This document shows, one piece after another, positions 23,695 to 32,451 of a stretch of 39,818 nt of DNA. Made by a program: the position numbers and the translations under genes. A model generated the notes under the pieces. The model was not told where the DNA came from, did not search any database, and was given only the letters and a program-made list of their open reading frames with translations. Within the stretch, counting starts at the first letter, position 1, and the number at the start of each line of letters is the position of its first letter. Origin of the DNA: CANHEE01 sp043777755 (GTDB lineage: Bacteria > Bacteroidota > Bacteroidia > Chitinophagales > Saprospiraceae); assembly GCA_043777755.1 (NCBI GenBank), contig JAYWHK010000338.1:1-39818 (forward strand). The letters are read 5' to 3'.

Positions 23695-24924
23695 TTAACG
23701 AGATTTTAACAATTTCAAATGGTCAAGAATTTTATCTGTAGCACCTACATTTTCATTAATATAACGTTGAATTTGCAGACTTGCTGCCTTCCAATTTTCA
23801 GCTATTTCCAATTGCTTAAAAATCGTTCCAAAATCTTCTTTTGACGCAATCGAAAATGCACCGCCAGCACTAATCATTGCATTTGCTTCTTCAAATTTTT
23901 GATAATTTGTACCAAAAATAACAGGCAAATTGTATGCCATTGGTTCGAGCGTATTGTGGATTCCTGCGCCAAAACCACCACCAATATAGGCGATTTTTCC
24001 GAACTGATACAAAGAAGATAACATTCCGATGTTGTCAATCAAAAGTACATCAGCATCACCGTTTTTTTCAAGATTAGAAAAACGTATTATTTTTTTAATA
24101 CATTGATTTTCAATATTTTGCAAGTGATTTTTGTGTATTTCATGTGGCGCAATGATGAATTTCCAATCGGTATTTTCATTGATAAAAGGCATCAAAATCG
24201 CTTCGTCTTTTTCCCAACTACTTCCAATAACCAAAACTGGTTTTTGACCACAAAAATCCGCAATAGTAGGGTAGAGGTTTGGCTTTTTTGCAATCTCAAA
24301 AACCCTGTCAATTCTTGGATCGCCAACGACGCTCACTTGTCCAATCCCAATGCGCTCCAATTGCTTTTTTGAAGTGTCATTTTGTACAAAATAATGAGTG
24401 ATTTTTTTTAAAAAAGGTTGCAAAAACCGACCATGCCATTTGAAAAAATATTGGTTCGGGCGGAAAATCGCTGCAATATAATACGTAGGAATTTTTTTAT
24501 CCGTTAATTCTTTTAAAAAATTAAACCAAAATTCATATTTTATAAAAAATACTTGATTTGGGCGAGCCAACTCAATGAATCGTTTGGCATTTTTTACACT
24601 GTCTAAAGGCAAATAACAAACGATGTCTGCCAAAGGATAATTCTTGCGAATCTCATAACCCGAAGGCGAAAAAAAAGTTAAAAGTATTTGATAATCAGGA
24701 TGTTGCGTTCTTATTTTTTCTAAAAGCGGTCTTCCTTGTTCAAATTCTCCCAACGAAGCGGCATGAAACCAAACCAGTTTTTGGTCATAATTTCGTTTTT
24801 CTTGAAGTATCGCAAACGTTTCTTTACGACCGTCACAACCCATTTTTGCTTTTTTATTAAAAAAAGAAAAAATCCAATACGACAATGAAAATAACTGTAT
24901 TGCAAGCTGATATAGTAGCATCAT
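23695..24924 (-). CDS. waaA: 3-deoxy-D-manno-octulosonic acid (Kdo) transferase
   Basis: 409 residues, the usual length for WaaA (KdtA), which adds Kdo to lipid A precursors at the inner membrane. The N-terminus is a hydrophobic anchor (LLYQLAIQLFSLSYWIFSFF). The GT30 hallmark HAASLGEFEQGRPL lies at about 54-67, with Glu60 at the catalytic base position. Further family motifs: LLTFFSPSGYEI, YLPLDS, FIKYEFWFNFL, VGDPRIDRV, VLVIGSSWEKDE, IAPHEIH, and the donor-binding IGGGFGAGIHNTLEPMAYNLPVIFG. Nothing essential is missing. It is followed by a beta-barrel gene and preceded by the tRNA; the hairpin at 24942-24977 separates it from the tRNA. Start chosen at the first ATG (MMLLYQ). Confidence 0.95.
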   Translation of the reverse strand: MMLLYQLAIQLFSLSYWIFSFFNKKAKMGCDGRKETFAILQEKRNYDQKLVWFHAASLGEFEQGRPLLEKIRTQHPDYQILLTFFSPSGYEIRKNYPLADIVCYLPLDSVKNAKRFIELARPNQVFFIKYEFWFNFLKELTDKKIPTYYIAAIFRPNQYFFKWHGRFLQPFLKKITHYFVQNDTSKKQLERIGIGQVSVVGDPRIDRVFEIAKKPNLYPTIADFCGQKPVLVIGSSWEKDEAILMPFINENTDWKFIIAPHEIHKNHLQNIENQCIKKIIRFSNLEKNGDADVLLIDNIGMLSSLYQFGKIAYIGGGFGAGIHNTLEPMAYNLPVIFGTNYQKFEEANAMISAGGAFSIASKEDFGTIFKQLEIAENWKAASLQIQRYINENVGATDKILDHLKLLKSR

Positions 24925-24941
24925 ATTTTTGTAAAAAATTA

Positions 24942-24977
24942 AAAAGCAACAAACAAAATGAATTGTTTGTTGCTTTT
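24942..24977 (-). terminator. Rho-independent terminator after the tRNA
   Basis: Perfect 14-bp stem AAAAGCAACAAACA (24942-24955) with its complement at 24964-24977, 8-nt loop, T-rich tail on the minus strand. It ends the tRNA transcript just before waaA. Confidence 0.85.
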
Positions 24978-25014
24978 ACTGTTGTGGCAATTTTAATCGC
25001 CAAGGATATTTAAG

Positions 25015-25089
25015 TCGAAGTAGTAGGATTCGAACCTACGACCCCTGCCTTGTCGAGGCAGTGCTCTAAACCAACTGAGCTATACTTCG
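25015..25089 (-). tRNA. tRNA with anticodon GAC (Val)
   Basis: 75 nt folding as a complete cloverleaf. Acceptor CGAAGTA/TACTTCG (7 perfect pairs), D-arm GCTC/GAGC with loop AGTTGGTTTA, anticodon stem CTGCC/GGCAG with loop TCGACAA (anticodon GAC, Val), T-arm GTAGG/CCTAC with TTCGAAT loop, discriminator A. CCA is not encoded. Position 33 is C rather than the near-universal U and the first pair is C1-G72, so the isotype call should be checked. It has a strong promoter and its own terminator. Confidence 0.9.
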
Positions 25090-25102
25090 TAATTTGAGAG
25101 TG

Positions 25103-25110
25103 CAAAAGTA
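25103..25110 (-). promoter_or_regulatory. Promoter -7 box of the tRNA gene
   Basis: TACTTTTG followed by C on the minus strand, 14 bp before the tRNA 5' end. A TTG lies 19 bp further upstream, the right spacing for the Bacteroidota -33 element. Confidence 0.75.
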
Positions 25111-25163
25111 TAAAAACTTTTTTCATTTGCAAGAAAAAAAGTATAAAATTTTTATAAAAAAAT

Positions 25164-25171
25164 TATCTTTG
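25164..25171 (+). promoter_or_regulatory. Promoter -7 box of the outer-membrane protein gene
   Basis: TATCTTTG followed by C, 33 bp before the ATG at 25204; matches TAnnTTTG and diverges from the tRNA promoter. Confidence 0.65.
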
Positions 25172-25203
25172 CAAAAAAGTTATTGACTTAAAAAAATATT
25201 ACA

Positions 25204-25959
25204 ATGAAAAATAAACTCCTTTTTGTTGCATTTATCCTCGCAATTTTTTCAATAGATGCAGCGGCACAATCAAAAAAGAAAAAACCTGTCAAAAGCTCAG
25301 AAACGAGCAAATCATCTGATGTTCAAGTATTTGATGACGACAATAATAAGGATTATTTTGACAGTAAAAAAAGTAAAACGATTTATAATACGCTCAAAAT
25401 CAATCCTTTGGCAGCCTTGGTTGGCGATATGCCTTTGTATTATGAACGAGTGCTGAGTCCAAAATTTTCGGTAGAAATTGGTGTGGGCATCACTTTAAAA
25501 TCAAGTTTGGCAAGCGGTTTGGCGACTGAAATTGGTTTTGGAGGTACTGATTTAGGCGACAATATCGTTGTGGACAAAACAGCGATTGGTTCTTATGGGA
25601 GTGTTGCGTTGCGTTATTTTCCCACAAGTAGAAGCAATACAATTCCAGAAGGATTGTATTTTTCACTGGCATCAAGGTATCGAAAATACAGCTTTGATAT
25701 TCATTTAGACAATGAAAATGCACCATTTCCTGACAAACAATCTTCGATTACGCAACTTGATTTAGGTCGAATCACTGTTGGTTATGTTTGGTTGAATGAT
25801 AGGTTCACGAGTGAGGTTTTTGGCGGATTTGGCGTGCGGAAGGTGAACATTGATACACATTTCTACAACCCAGAAAATAATTATGCCATCGAACCATTGA
25901 GCAAAGGTTATCAAACGCCAGCTTTGATTGTCGGTTATCGTTTGGGATTTTCATTTTGA
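25204..25959 (+). CDS. Secreted DUF3575-like outer-membrane protein
   Basis: 251 residues. A signal peptide (MKNKLLFVAFILAIFSIDAAA) is followed by a basic, low-complexity stretch (SKKKKPVKSSETSKSS) and an acidic one (DDDNNKDYFD), then beta-strands from about residue 60: NTLKINPLAALVGDMPLYYE, the typical DUF3575 opening in which a small barrel starts with an N-P-L-x-x-L-x-G-x-x-x-x-x-YE motif. The chain ends with an aromatic C-terminal residue (GYRLGFSF), the barrel sorting end. Its function is unknown; the charged linker suggests the barrel is tethered or exposed to the periplasm. Single-gene transcript; the next gene is 171 bp downstream. Confidence 0.8.
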   Translation: MKNKLLFVAFILAIFSIDAAAQSKKKKPVKSSETSKSSDVQVFDDDNNKDYFDSKKSKTIYNTLKINPLAALVGDMPLYYERVLSPKFSVEIGVGITLKSSLASGLATEIGFGGTDLGDNIVVDKTAIGSYGSVALRYFPTSRSNTIPEGLYFSLASRYRKYSFDIHLDNENAPFPDKQSSITQLDLGRITVGYVWLNDRFTSEVFGGFGVRKVNIDTHFYNPENNYAIEPLSKGYQTPALIVGYRLGFSF

Positions 25960-26130
25960 GTGTTCATTGCACACAATTCTAAATTCCCTACCTACAAATA
26001 CTATTTTTTGCTGCACGCTATCCTACATTTGGCGTATTTTTCATGAAAAAAATAAAATAAAGTAGAAAAAATTTTATAGTTATAGAATTTTAATGCTATA
26101 TTTATGCTTCAATTTCAAATTTTTTAGACA

Positions 26131-26373
26131 ATGACAGCTGCAACCTACAAATCATCTATTTTACATTTAATAGAAGACATCGAAGACGAGCAAGTTTTGG
26201 GCGATGCATACCTTGCAATTCAAGAGATTCTGCACCCAGAAGATTTTATACAGGAAAGCCCTGCCGATTTAGAGGACACCATCATAAAGCGTTATGAGAG
26301 TACTTTAAATGGGAATGTTTTGACTGATACAGCAATGCAAACTTGGATTAATGAACTGACAAATGGAAAATAA
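26131..26373 (+). CDS. Orphan antitoxin-like protein
   Basis: 80 residues starting MTAATYKSSILHLIEDIEDE, like the antitoxin at 10245 (both start MTAA, then an amphipathic helix with charged residues). The rest is acidic with a C-terminal DTAMQTWINELTNGK helix, the kind of tail that holds a toxin. No full-length toxin follows. Instead a 25-codon frame starts in TAATG overlap with the stop codon (26373) and looks like the end of a ParE-type toxin. It is therefore a probable antitoxin that has lost its toxin. Family membership is inferred from the N-terminus and size only. Confidence 0.6.
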   Translation: MTAATYKSSILHLIEDIEDEQVLGDAYLAIQEILHPEDFIQESPADLEDTIIKRYESTLNGNVLTDTAMQTWINELTNGK

Positions 26374-26450
26374 TGCAAAATTCAGTTCATATTCTACATG
26401 TTTTCCCCATTAGACAAGACCCAAAGAAGTTGAAAAGAAAATTCAAATAA
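26373..26450 (+). pseudogene. Remnant of a RelE/ParE-type toxin
   Basis: A 25-codon frame MQNSVHILHVFPIRQDPKKL, then KRKFK and a stop. ILHVFPIRQDPKKL matches the last strand and tail of ParE-like toxins (I-L-x-V-F-x-x-R-Q-x-P-x-K-L). Only that tail is left, joined directly to a start codon overlapping the antitoxin stop (TAATG), so most of the toxin was probably removed by one internal deletion. Too short to be active. Confidence 0.5.
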
Positions 26451-26487
26451 AACTATACATACTTTTTTTAATTTTTTCCAATTTACT

Positions 26488-29400
26488 ATGAAAACCCGTT
26501 TCACCACATTTTTGCTGACAGCTGCGGCTGTCATGCTCATCTTCGCTTGTGCTTCACGCAAAGCACAAAAAAATTCCAAACACATTGCTGGCTATGTTTA
26601 TGCCTTTACTTCGGGCCCAATTGCGCAAAATGCGCCTGTTCGAGTGCGCTTTGCCCATGCGGTAACATCGCCTGACCAAGTTGGAAAACCTTTGCAAAAT
26701 GGCGTTTTTAGCATTGCGCCCAAATTGGCTGGCAAAGCCTATTGGGAGGATGCCGAAACCATCATTTTTAAAACCGAAGGGAACATGGAAAATAACGAAA
26801 ACTACGTTGCTTCGGTGCGTTTAGACCGAATTTTTCCAAGTGTTCCGAATGAATCACGTGAATTTCAATTCGATTTTCATGCTAAAAAACAAGCCTTTGA
26901 AGTCACTGTTGAAGGTGTTCAAACGCCAGAAGTGGGCAATTATGGCAATGCACAACTCCAAGGTTTCATCGCTACGGGCGATGTTGCTGATGACAAAAGT
27001 GTAGAAAAAATCTTGACTGCTCGCCAAAATAACAACAATTTGGTGATTGGTTGGACGCATAGCAACGACCATAAAAAACATTCTTTTTGGGTAAATCAAG
27101 TGCAACGTACTGATATTCAGTCTTCTGTGCAACTTAATTGGGACGGTCGCATGATTAATGTGGACAAAAAAGGAAGCCAATCTTATGAAATTCCTTCGCT
27201 CAAAGATTTCAAAGTGATGAATGTCAAAGTGTTGGATTCGGAAGACAAGCAAGTAGTGGTGAATTTCTCTGACCCGATAGACCCCAACCAAGATTTGACA
27301 GGTTTGATTCATTTTGACCAATTCCCTTCGACAAGCGTTGTTGTGGATAGAAATATGGTGCGATTGTATGCCAATTCGCAATTTGCTGGCAATTTGAAAG
27401 TTTTTTGTGAAAAAGGAATTAAAAATACCAAAGGAAAAGGTTTTGAAACGCAGTACAATGCGCCGATTTATTTTGGCGATTCTAAACCGCAAGTGAAGTT
27501 GTGCGGCAAAGGTTCGATTATTCCTTCGAGTGAAAATGGTTTGTTGTTTCCTTTTGAAGCGGTGAATTTGAGTGCTGTAAATGTCGAAGTTTTCAAGATT
27601 TTTGACAACAATGTTTTGCAATTTTTACAAACATCAGACCTTGACAATCAATACGATTACGGTATGGAGCGTGTTGGTCGAGTGATTTTACAGAAAAAAA
27701 TAAACTTGAATGAGTTGAACAGCATGAGCAACAAAGGTAATTTTGTTCGCTATAATTTGGACATTGCAAAGTTGGTGAAAAGCGACCCAGCAGCAGTGTA
27801 TCAAATACGTGTTGGTTTTCAACCAGAATATGCGACTTATGAATGTAACGATTTGAAAGAAAAGAAAACTGCTGACCTTGCTTTGAGTGAAAAAGAAGTT
27901 GAATTGGACGAAAATGGCGATGTGAAAAGCCTTTTTGCTTATGATTACCAAGATTATTACGATGAAAATGGCAATTATCAAGAAGACAATAATTCGCCTT
28001 GTAGTCCTAATTTTTATAGAAATAACTACATCAAACGCAACGTTTTAGCGTCAAATCTTGGCGTTATTGCCAAAATGGGCAATGATAAATCGTGTTTTGT
28101 TGCTGTAACAGATTTGAGAAGTACGCAATCTATTCCAAATGCAGAAGTTGAATTTATTGATTTTCAAAATCAAAAAATGGCGCATGGTAAGACCAATTCC
28201 GAAGGAATTTGTAAAATACAATTGGAACGCAATCCGTTTATTTGCTTGGTAAAAGTGAACAACGAGCATGGTTATGTCAAAATGCAAGATGGCAATTCCT
28301 TGAACCTCAGTCGTTATTCGGTTGGTGGCGATTACGTACAAAAAGGAATCAAAGGCTTTATTTATGGAGAAAGAGGCGTTTGGCGACCTGGTGATAGTAT
28401 TTTTTTAAATTTTGTTTTGGAAAATCGAAACAAAACTTTGCCGCCGAACCACCCAATTACATTTGAGTTAAAAGATCCTCGTGGTCAGATTCAGCAACGC
28501 TTTACGACTGTCAATAGCCTTAATAATCTGTACAATTTGACGACTTTTACGCATAGTGACGCACCGACTGGAGCTTACACAGCCGTTGTGAAAGTTGGTG
28601 GAGCTACTTTTACAAAACAGATTTTGATAGAAACGGTTAAGCCAAATCGTTTGAAAGTCAAGTTGGATTTTGGAAAAGAACAACTTTCGGCTGGCGATGC
28701 AAATTTGACGGGAACTTTGCAATCGAATTGGCTAACTGGGCCTGCCGCAAATGGTTTGAAAGCCAAAGTCGAAGCTCAATTTTCAAGTATAAAAACTGAT
28801 TTTGAAAAATACCCAGATTACGTTTTTGACGACCCTGTCCGTTCTTTTTCGGGCGAACCACAGACACTTTTTGAAAATTATTTAGATGGAACTGGTCAAG
28901 CACAAGTACCTTTAAAATATAATTTTGGTGTGAAATCGCCTGGAAAAATGAAGGCGAACTTCAAAGTACGTGTTTTTGAGCGTGGCGGAGATTTTAGTAC
29001 AGATAATTTTAGCATGATTTACCACCCTTACGACGTTTATGTTGGTGTAGCGATGCCAAAAAACAAAGAGCAACAAAAAGAAATCAATGTCAATGAAGAT
29101 GGCAAAATTCGTTTGATTGCACTTGATAAAAATGGAAATCCTGCTCGAAATGTAACACTCAATCTTGGACTTTACCGTGTGGATTGGCGTTGGTGGTGGG
29201 ATTCTAACCCAAGTGAAGTGTCGAGTTTTAATTCTGATGCGCACATTGGTAGCGTTAAAAATGAAATTTTGAAAACAAATGACCGTGGAGAAATCCAATG
29301 GACGGTTAATGTGTCGCAATGGGGAAGGTATTTTGTACGTGTTGTGAATCCTGAAGGTGGTCACGCAACGGGCGATTTTTTCAATGCAGGAACGCCTTGG

Positions 29401-32082
29401 GGCGAAGAAGAAGGTCAAAATAACCGTGTTGCTGAATCGCTTTTGCCATTTAAAGCAGACAAAGAAAAGTATGAAGTTGGTGAAAAAGTAACGCTCGAAA
29501 TTCCGAGTTCGCAAGTTGGACGTTTTTTAGTAACGATAGAAAATGGCTCAAAAGTATTGGAACATTATTGGGCTGATGCAAAAAAAGGCAACAATAATTT
29601 TACGTTCAAAGCTACACCTGCCATGACACCAACCGTTTATGCGCACGTGATGATGGTTCAGCCGCACGGTCAAACCACCAATGATTTGCCGATTCGACAA
29701 TATGGCGTTGTGCCAATCAATGTAGAAAACAAAGAATCTCGCCTCGAGCCTTGGTTAAATATGCCCGAAACACTCGAGCCAGAGAAAACTTTCACGGTTG
29801 ATGTTGGTGAAAAATCTTCCAAAGCGATGACTTATACTTTGGCGATTGTGGACGAAGGATTATTGGATTTGACCCGTTTTCAGACACCTGACCCATACTC
29901 GAGTTTCAACGCTCGTGAAGCACTCGGAGTCAAGACTTGGGATATGTATGACCAAGTTCTTTCGGCAGCTTTTGGCGTTGAGCAAGACCGAATTTTGAGT
30001 ATTGGCGGTGACGGAATCAACACAAAAGCAGGTGACAACAACAGAGCAAACCGCTTCAAACCAGTGGTTCGCCATATTGGGCCATTTTATTTAGCTCCTG
30101 GCAGAAAAGCGCACCATCAAATCAAGTTGCCAAATTATATTGGTTCTGTAAGGGTCATGTTGGTAGCCGCTGAAAATGGAGCGTATGGCAATGTTTCTCG
30201 CACAGCAGCAGTGCGCAAACCATTGATGCTATTGGCGACTTTGCCTCGTGTTTTGAGTCCTGGCGAAACGCTCAAATTGCCCGTTGATATTTTTGCCATG
30301 GAAAAAAAGGTAAATAATGTTAGTATCACCGTTCAAGAAAGCAGTGGATTGATTGCGATAGCTGGCAACAAGTCAAAAGCCCTTTCTTTTGCTTCGCCTG
30401 GCGAAAAGCAAACCGCTTTTGACATCAAAGTGAACGATGGAGAAGGTGTTGCAAAATTCAAAATCATAGCAGAAGGTGGTGGTGAAAAAGTTTGGCAAGA
30501 CATAGAGATTCAAGTGCGCAATCCAAATCCAAGGACTACGCAGGTTTTGGAAAAAACATTGGCAGCCAATGAAAGCCAAGTTTTTGAGATTTCACCGATT
30601 GGAACGTATGGAACGAATGAAGGTGTTTTGGAAATTTCGTCTATTCCGCCATTGAATTTGGGCAGTCGTTTGCCTTATTTATTGGAATATCCGCATGGTT
30701 GCGTAGAGCAAACCACATCGGCGGTTTTTCCTCAATTGTATGTATCAAAATTATTAGAACTCACTGACAATCAAAAGAATATCGCTTTTAACAATGTAAA
30801 AGCAGGCATTGAATCATTGCAACGTTTTCAGACAGAAAGCGGTGGTTTCGCCTATTGGTCAGGACAACGTGACGTGAACAGTTGGGGAACTTCCTACGCT
30901 GGACAATTTTTGGTAGAAGCACAAAAAAATGGTTTTTCTGTTCCAACAGAACTTCTTGAAAAGTGGAAGACTTACCAAACAAATACGGCAAAACGCTGGG
31001 ATCCGACAGCTCAAAATACAGAATATTATGAATTTAGCGGACATTTAGACCAAGCATATCGCTTATATACGTTGGCAGCGGCAGGTGCGCCAGAGTTGGG
31101 CGCAATGAACCGTTTGAGAGAAATCAAAGACCTCTCTAATGTTGCCCGTTGGCGTTTGGCTGCAGCTTATGCCTTGGCTGGAAAAACCGAAGAAGCTAAA
31201 AATTTGATAAGCAAATCGCAAAAATTAGTAACACCATATACCGAATTGGCTTACACTTATGGCTCTGATTTACGTGACGAAGCACAAATCATGGAAACGC
31301 TTTTACTTTTGAATGATAAAAATGGTGCAGGAGAAGTTGCCCGTTCTATTTCTCAAAAATTGAGTTCTCAAACGTGGTACGGAACGCAGTCTGTAGCGCA
31401 ATCACTACTTTCAATGGCAAAATTATTGGGCAATGATGCGGCACAAAATGCTTTTTCTTTTTCTTATAAAATTGGTCAAAATGGCATTGTCAATCAAAAT
31501 TGTAAAGCTGCTTTGTACCAAAAAGGTTTAGAAATTGACAAAGGGACAAGAAGTATTACCTTAAAAAATACCAGTAAAGGCATCTTGTTTGCCCGTTTGA
31601 TTCACAGTGGAAAACCAGCAATTGGCGACCAAACCGTAGCTGCTAATCACTTGACTATGAATATTTTATATAAAAATATGAAAGGTGAAACAATTCAGCC
31701 AACAAGCATTACACAAGGTACTGATTTTTTTGCAGAAGTAACGGTTACGAATCCAGCTGATTTGGGTAAAAACTATAAAGAAATGGCATTGAGTCAAGTC
31801 TTTCCAAGCGGTTGGGAAATTCATAACAGTCGTATGCAAAATGTCACTTATGGCAGCAATTCGCTGAGTGAATACCAAGACATTCGTGACGATAGGGTTT
31901 ATACTTATTTTGATTTGGGAATGAATCAATCTGTCACGTATCGCATACAACTTCATGCCGCTTATGAAGGCAAATATTATTTGCCGAGTGTTCTTTGTGA
32001 AGCGATGTACAACAATGGGATTTCAGCCAGGGCAGCAGGAGAATGGGTTAGTGTAGTGAGTGAGAATAGAGGAGGAATTTGA
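26488..32082 (+). CDS. Alpha-2-macroglobulin family lipoprotein
   Basis: 1864 residues, the size of bacterial YfhM-type alpha-2-macroglobulins. The lipoprotein signal ends IFAC (Cys21), so it is membrane-anchored in the periplasm. The MG-type beta domains run through the first two thirds, including the A2M_N part around YGERGVWRPGDSIFL (about 630-645). A thioester motif HGCVEQTT is intact: Cys1405, Glu1407, Gln1408, so it can trap attacking proteases covalently. The alpha-toroid that follows (FQTESGGFAYWSGQRDVNSW) is typical of the TED domain, and the end is the receptor-like beta domain. Family members protect the periplasm from host or competitor proteases and are often encoded beside penicillin-binding protein 1C; no pbpC is present here. 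It has no close upstream gene in the same operon. Confidence 0.93.
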   Translation: MKTRFTTFLLTAAAVMLIFACASRKAQKNSKHIAGYVYAFTSGPIAQNAPVRVRFAHAVTSPDQVGKPLQNGVFSIAPKLAGKAYWEDAETIIFKTEGNMENNENYVASVRLDRIFPSVPNESREFQFDFHAKKQAFEVTVEGVQTPEVGNYGNAQLQGFIATGDVADDKSVEKILTARQNNNNLVIGWTHSNDHKKHSFWVNQVQRTDIQSSVQLNWDGRMINVDKKGSQSYEIPSLKDFKVMNVKVLDSEDKQVVVNFSDPIDPNQDLTGLIHFDQFPSTSVVVDRNMVRLYANSQFAGNLKVFCEKGIKNTKGKGFETQYNAPIYFGDSKPQVKLCGKGSIIPSSENGLLFPFEAVNLSAVNVEVFKIFDNNVLQFLQTSDLDNQYDYGMERVGRVILQKKINLNELNSMSNKGNFVRYNLDIAKLVKSDPAAVYQIRVGFQPEYATYECNDLKEKKTADLALSEKEVELDENGDVKSLFAYDYQDYYDENGNYQEDNNSPCSPNFYRNNYIKRNVLASNLGVIAKMGNDKSCFVAVTDLRSTQSIPNAEVEFIDFQNQKMAHGKTNSEGICKIQLERNPFICLVKVNNEHGYVKMQDGNSLNLSRYSVGGDYVQKGIKGFIYGERGVWRPGDSIFLNFVLENRNKTLPPNHPITFELKDPRGQIQQRFTTVNSLNNLYNLTTFTHSDAPTGAYTAVVKVGGATFTKQILIETVKPNRLKVKLDFGKEQLSAGDANLTGTLQSNWLTGPAANGLKAKVEAQFSSIKTDFEKYPDYVFDDPVRSFSGEPQTLFENYLDGTGQAQVPLKYNFGVKSPGKMKANFKVRVFERGGDFSTDNFSMIYHPYDVYVGVAMPKNKEQQKEINVNEDGKIRLIALDKNGNPARNVTLNLGLYRVDWRWWWDSNPSEVSSFNSDAHIGSVKNEILKTNDRGEIQWTVNVSQWGRYFVRVVNPEGGHATGDFFNAGTPWGEEEGQNNRVAESLLPFKADKEKYEVGEKVTLEIPSSQVGRFLVTIENGSKVLEHYWADAKKGNNNFTFKATPAMTPTVYAHVMMVQPHGQTTNDLPIRQYGVVPINVENKESRLEPWLNMPETLEPEKTFTVDVGEKSSKAMTYTLAIVDEGLLDLTRFQTPDPYSSFNAREALGVKTWDMYDQVLSAAFGVEQDRILSIGGDGINTKAGDNNRANRFKPVVRHIGPFYLAPGRKAHHQIKLPNYIGSVRVMLVAAENGAYGNVSRTAAVRKPLMLLATLPRVLSPGETLKLPVDIFAMEKKVNNVSITVQESSGLIAIAGNKSKALSFASPGEKQTAFDIKVNDGEGVAKFKIIAEGGGEKVWQDIEIQVRNPNPRTTQVLEKTLAANESQVFEISPIGTYGTNEGVLEISSIPPLNLGSRLPYLLEYPHGCVEQTTSAVFPQLYVSKLLELTDNQKNIAFNNVKAGIESLQRFQTESGGFAYWSGQRDVNSWGTSYAGQFLVEAQKNGFSVPTELLEKWKTYQTNTAKRWDPTAQNTEYYEFSGHLDQAYRLYTLAAAGAPELGAMNRLREIKDLSNVARWRLAAAYALAGKTEEAKNLISKSQKLVTPYTELAYTYGSDLRDEAQIMETLLLLNDKNGAGEVARSISQKLSSQTWYGTQSVAQSLLSMAKLLGNDAAQNAFSFSYKIGQNGIVNQNCKAALYQKGLEIDKGTRSITLKNTSKGILFARLIHSGKPAIGDQTVAANHLTMNILYKNMKGETIQPTSITQGTDFFAEVTVTNPADLGKNYKEMALSQVFPSGWEIHNSRMQNVTYGSNSLSEYQDIRDDRVYTYFDLGMNQSVTYRIQLHAAYEGKYYLPSVLCEAMYNNGISARAAGEWVSVVSENRGGI

Positions 32083-32095
32083 TTTCTCGCCCTAC

Positions 32096-32402
32096 TATAA
32101 CCCAATGTCATTAAGCTAAGAGTTTTAAAAATATGTGTTGCTCTGCAAAAGATTTGAACAGCACTTTCTTATGCCCTCACCCTAAAGGGAATGACTCCTA
32201 AATGTATTGTTTTATTTGTTTTTAGCAATAACAACACCGTTTTATTGCTGAAAAACTGAAAAAATTTACTTTTTTGGACAGAGTTCCCTTTCCCAAAGGG
32301 ATTCCTTCGGAATAGGGTAAGGGCATCCAGAAAGTAGATTTAGGTTGTTGAGCAAAGCATTTAAAATCAAATTCCTTAGCTTAATGACATTGCGGTATAA
32401 CC
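32096..32402. mobile_element. MITE-like non-coding element with 18-bp terminal inverted repeats
   Basis: CAATGTCATTAAGCTAAG (32103-32120) recurs exactly inverted at 32375-32392. TATAACC occurs on both outer sides (32096-32102 and 32396-32402, exactly 300 bp apart), a possible 7-bp target duplication. The inside is non-coding and the arms remain similar far inward: GCTTTGCT-like and ACTTTCT segments, then ATGCCCT(C/T)ACCCT at 32171-32183 and its inverse near 32315-32327. The whole 293 bp could fold into one long imperfect hairpin. Such elements move with the transposase of a related full element elsewhere; none is in this window. Confidence 0.6.
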
Positions 32403-32403
32403 A

Positions 32404-32439
32404 ACGTATTTCGAGAAAAGGCGTGCCTTTTCTCTACGT
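32404..32439. repeat. Palindromic repeat, probable terminator hairpin
   Basis: GAGAAAAGGC/GCCTTTTCTC perfect 10-bp stem (32413-32422 and 32425-32434) with outer ACGTA (32404-32408) and TACGT (32435-32439). It lies 13 bp past the stop codon of the minus-strand beta-barrel gene and resembles a dispersed palindrome type of this phylum. Confidence 0.75.
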
Positions 32440-32451
32440 GGTAATGAAAAT

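Noticed and set aside
26854..29514. Long minus-strand ORFs opposite the alpha-2-macroglobulin gene
   Set aside because: Shadow frames of a strongly coding gene; no family motifs.
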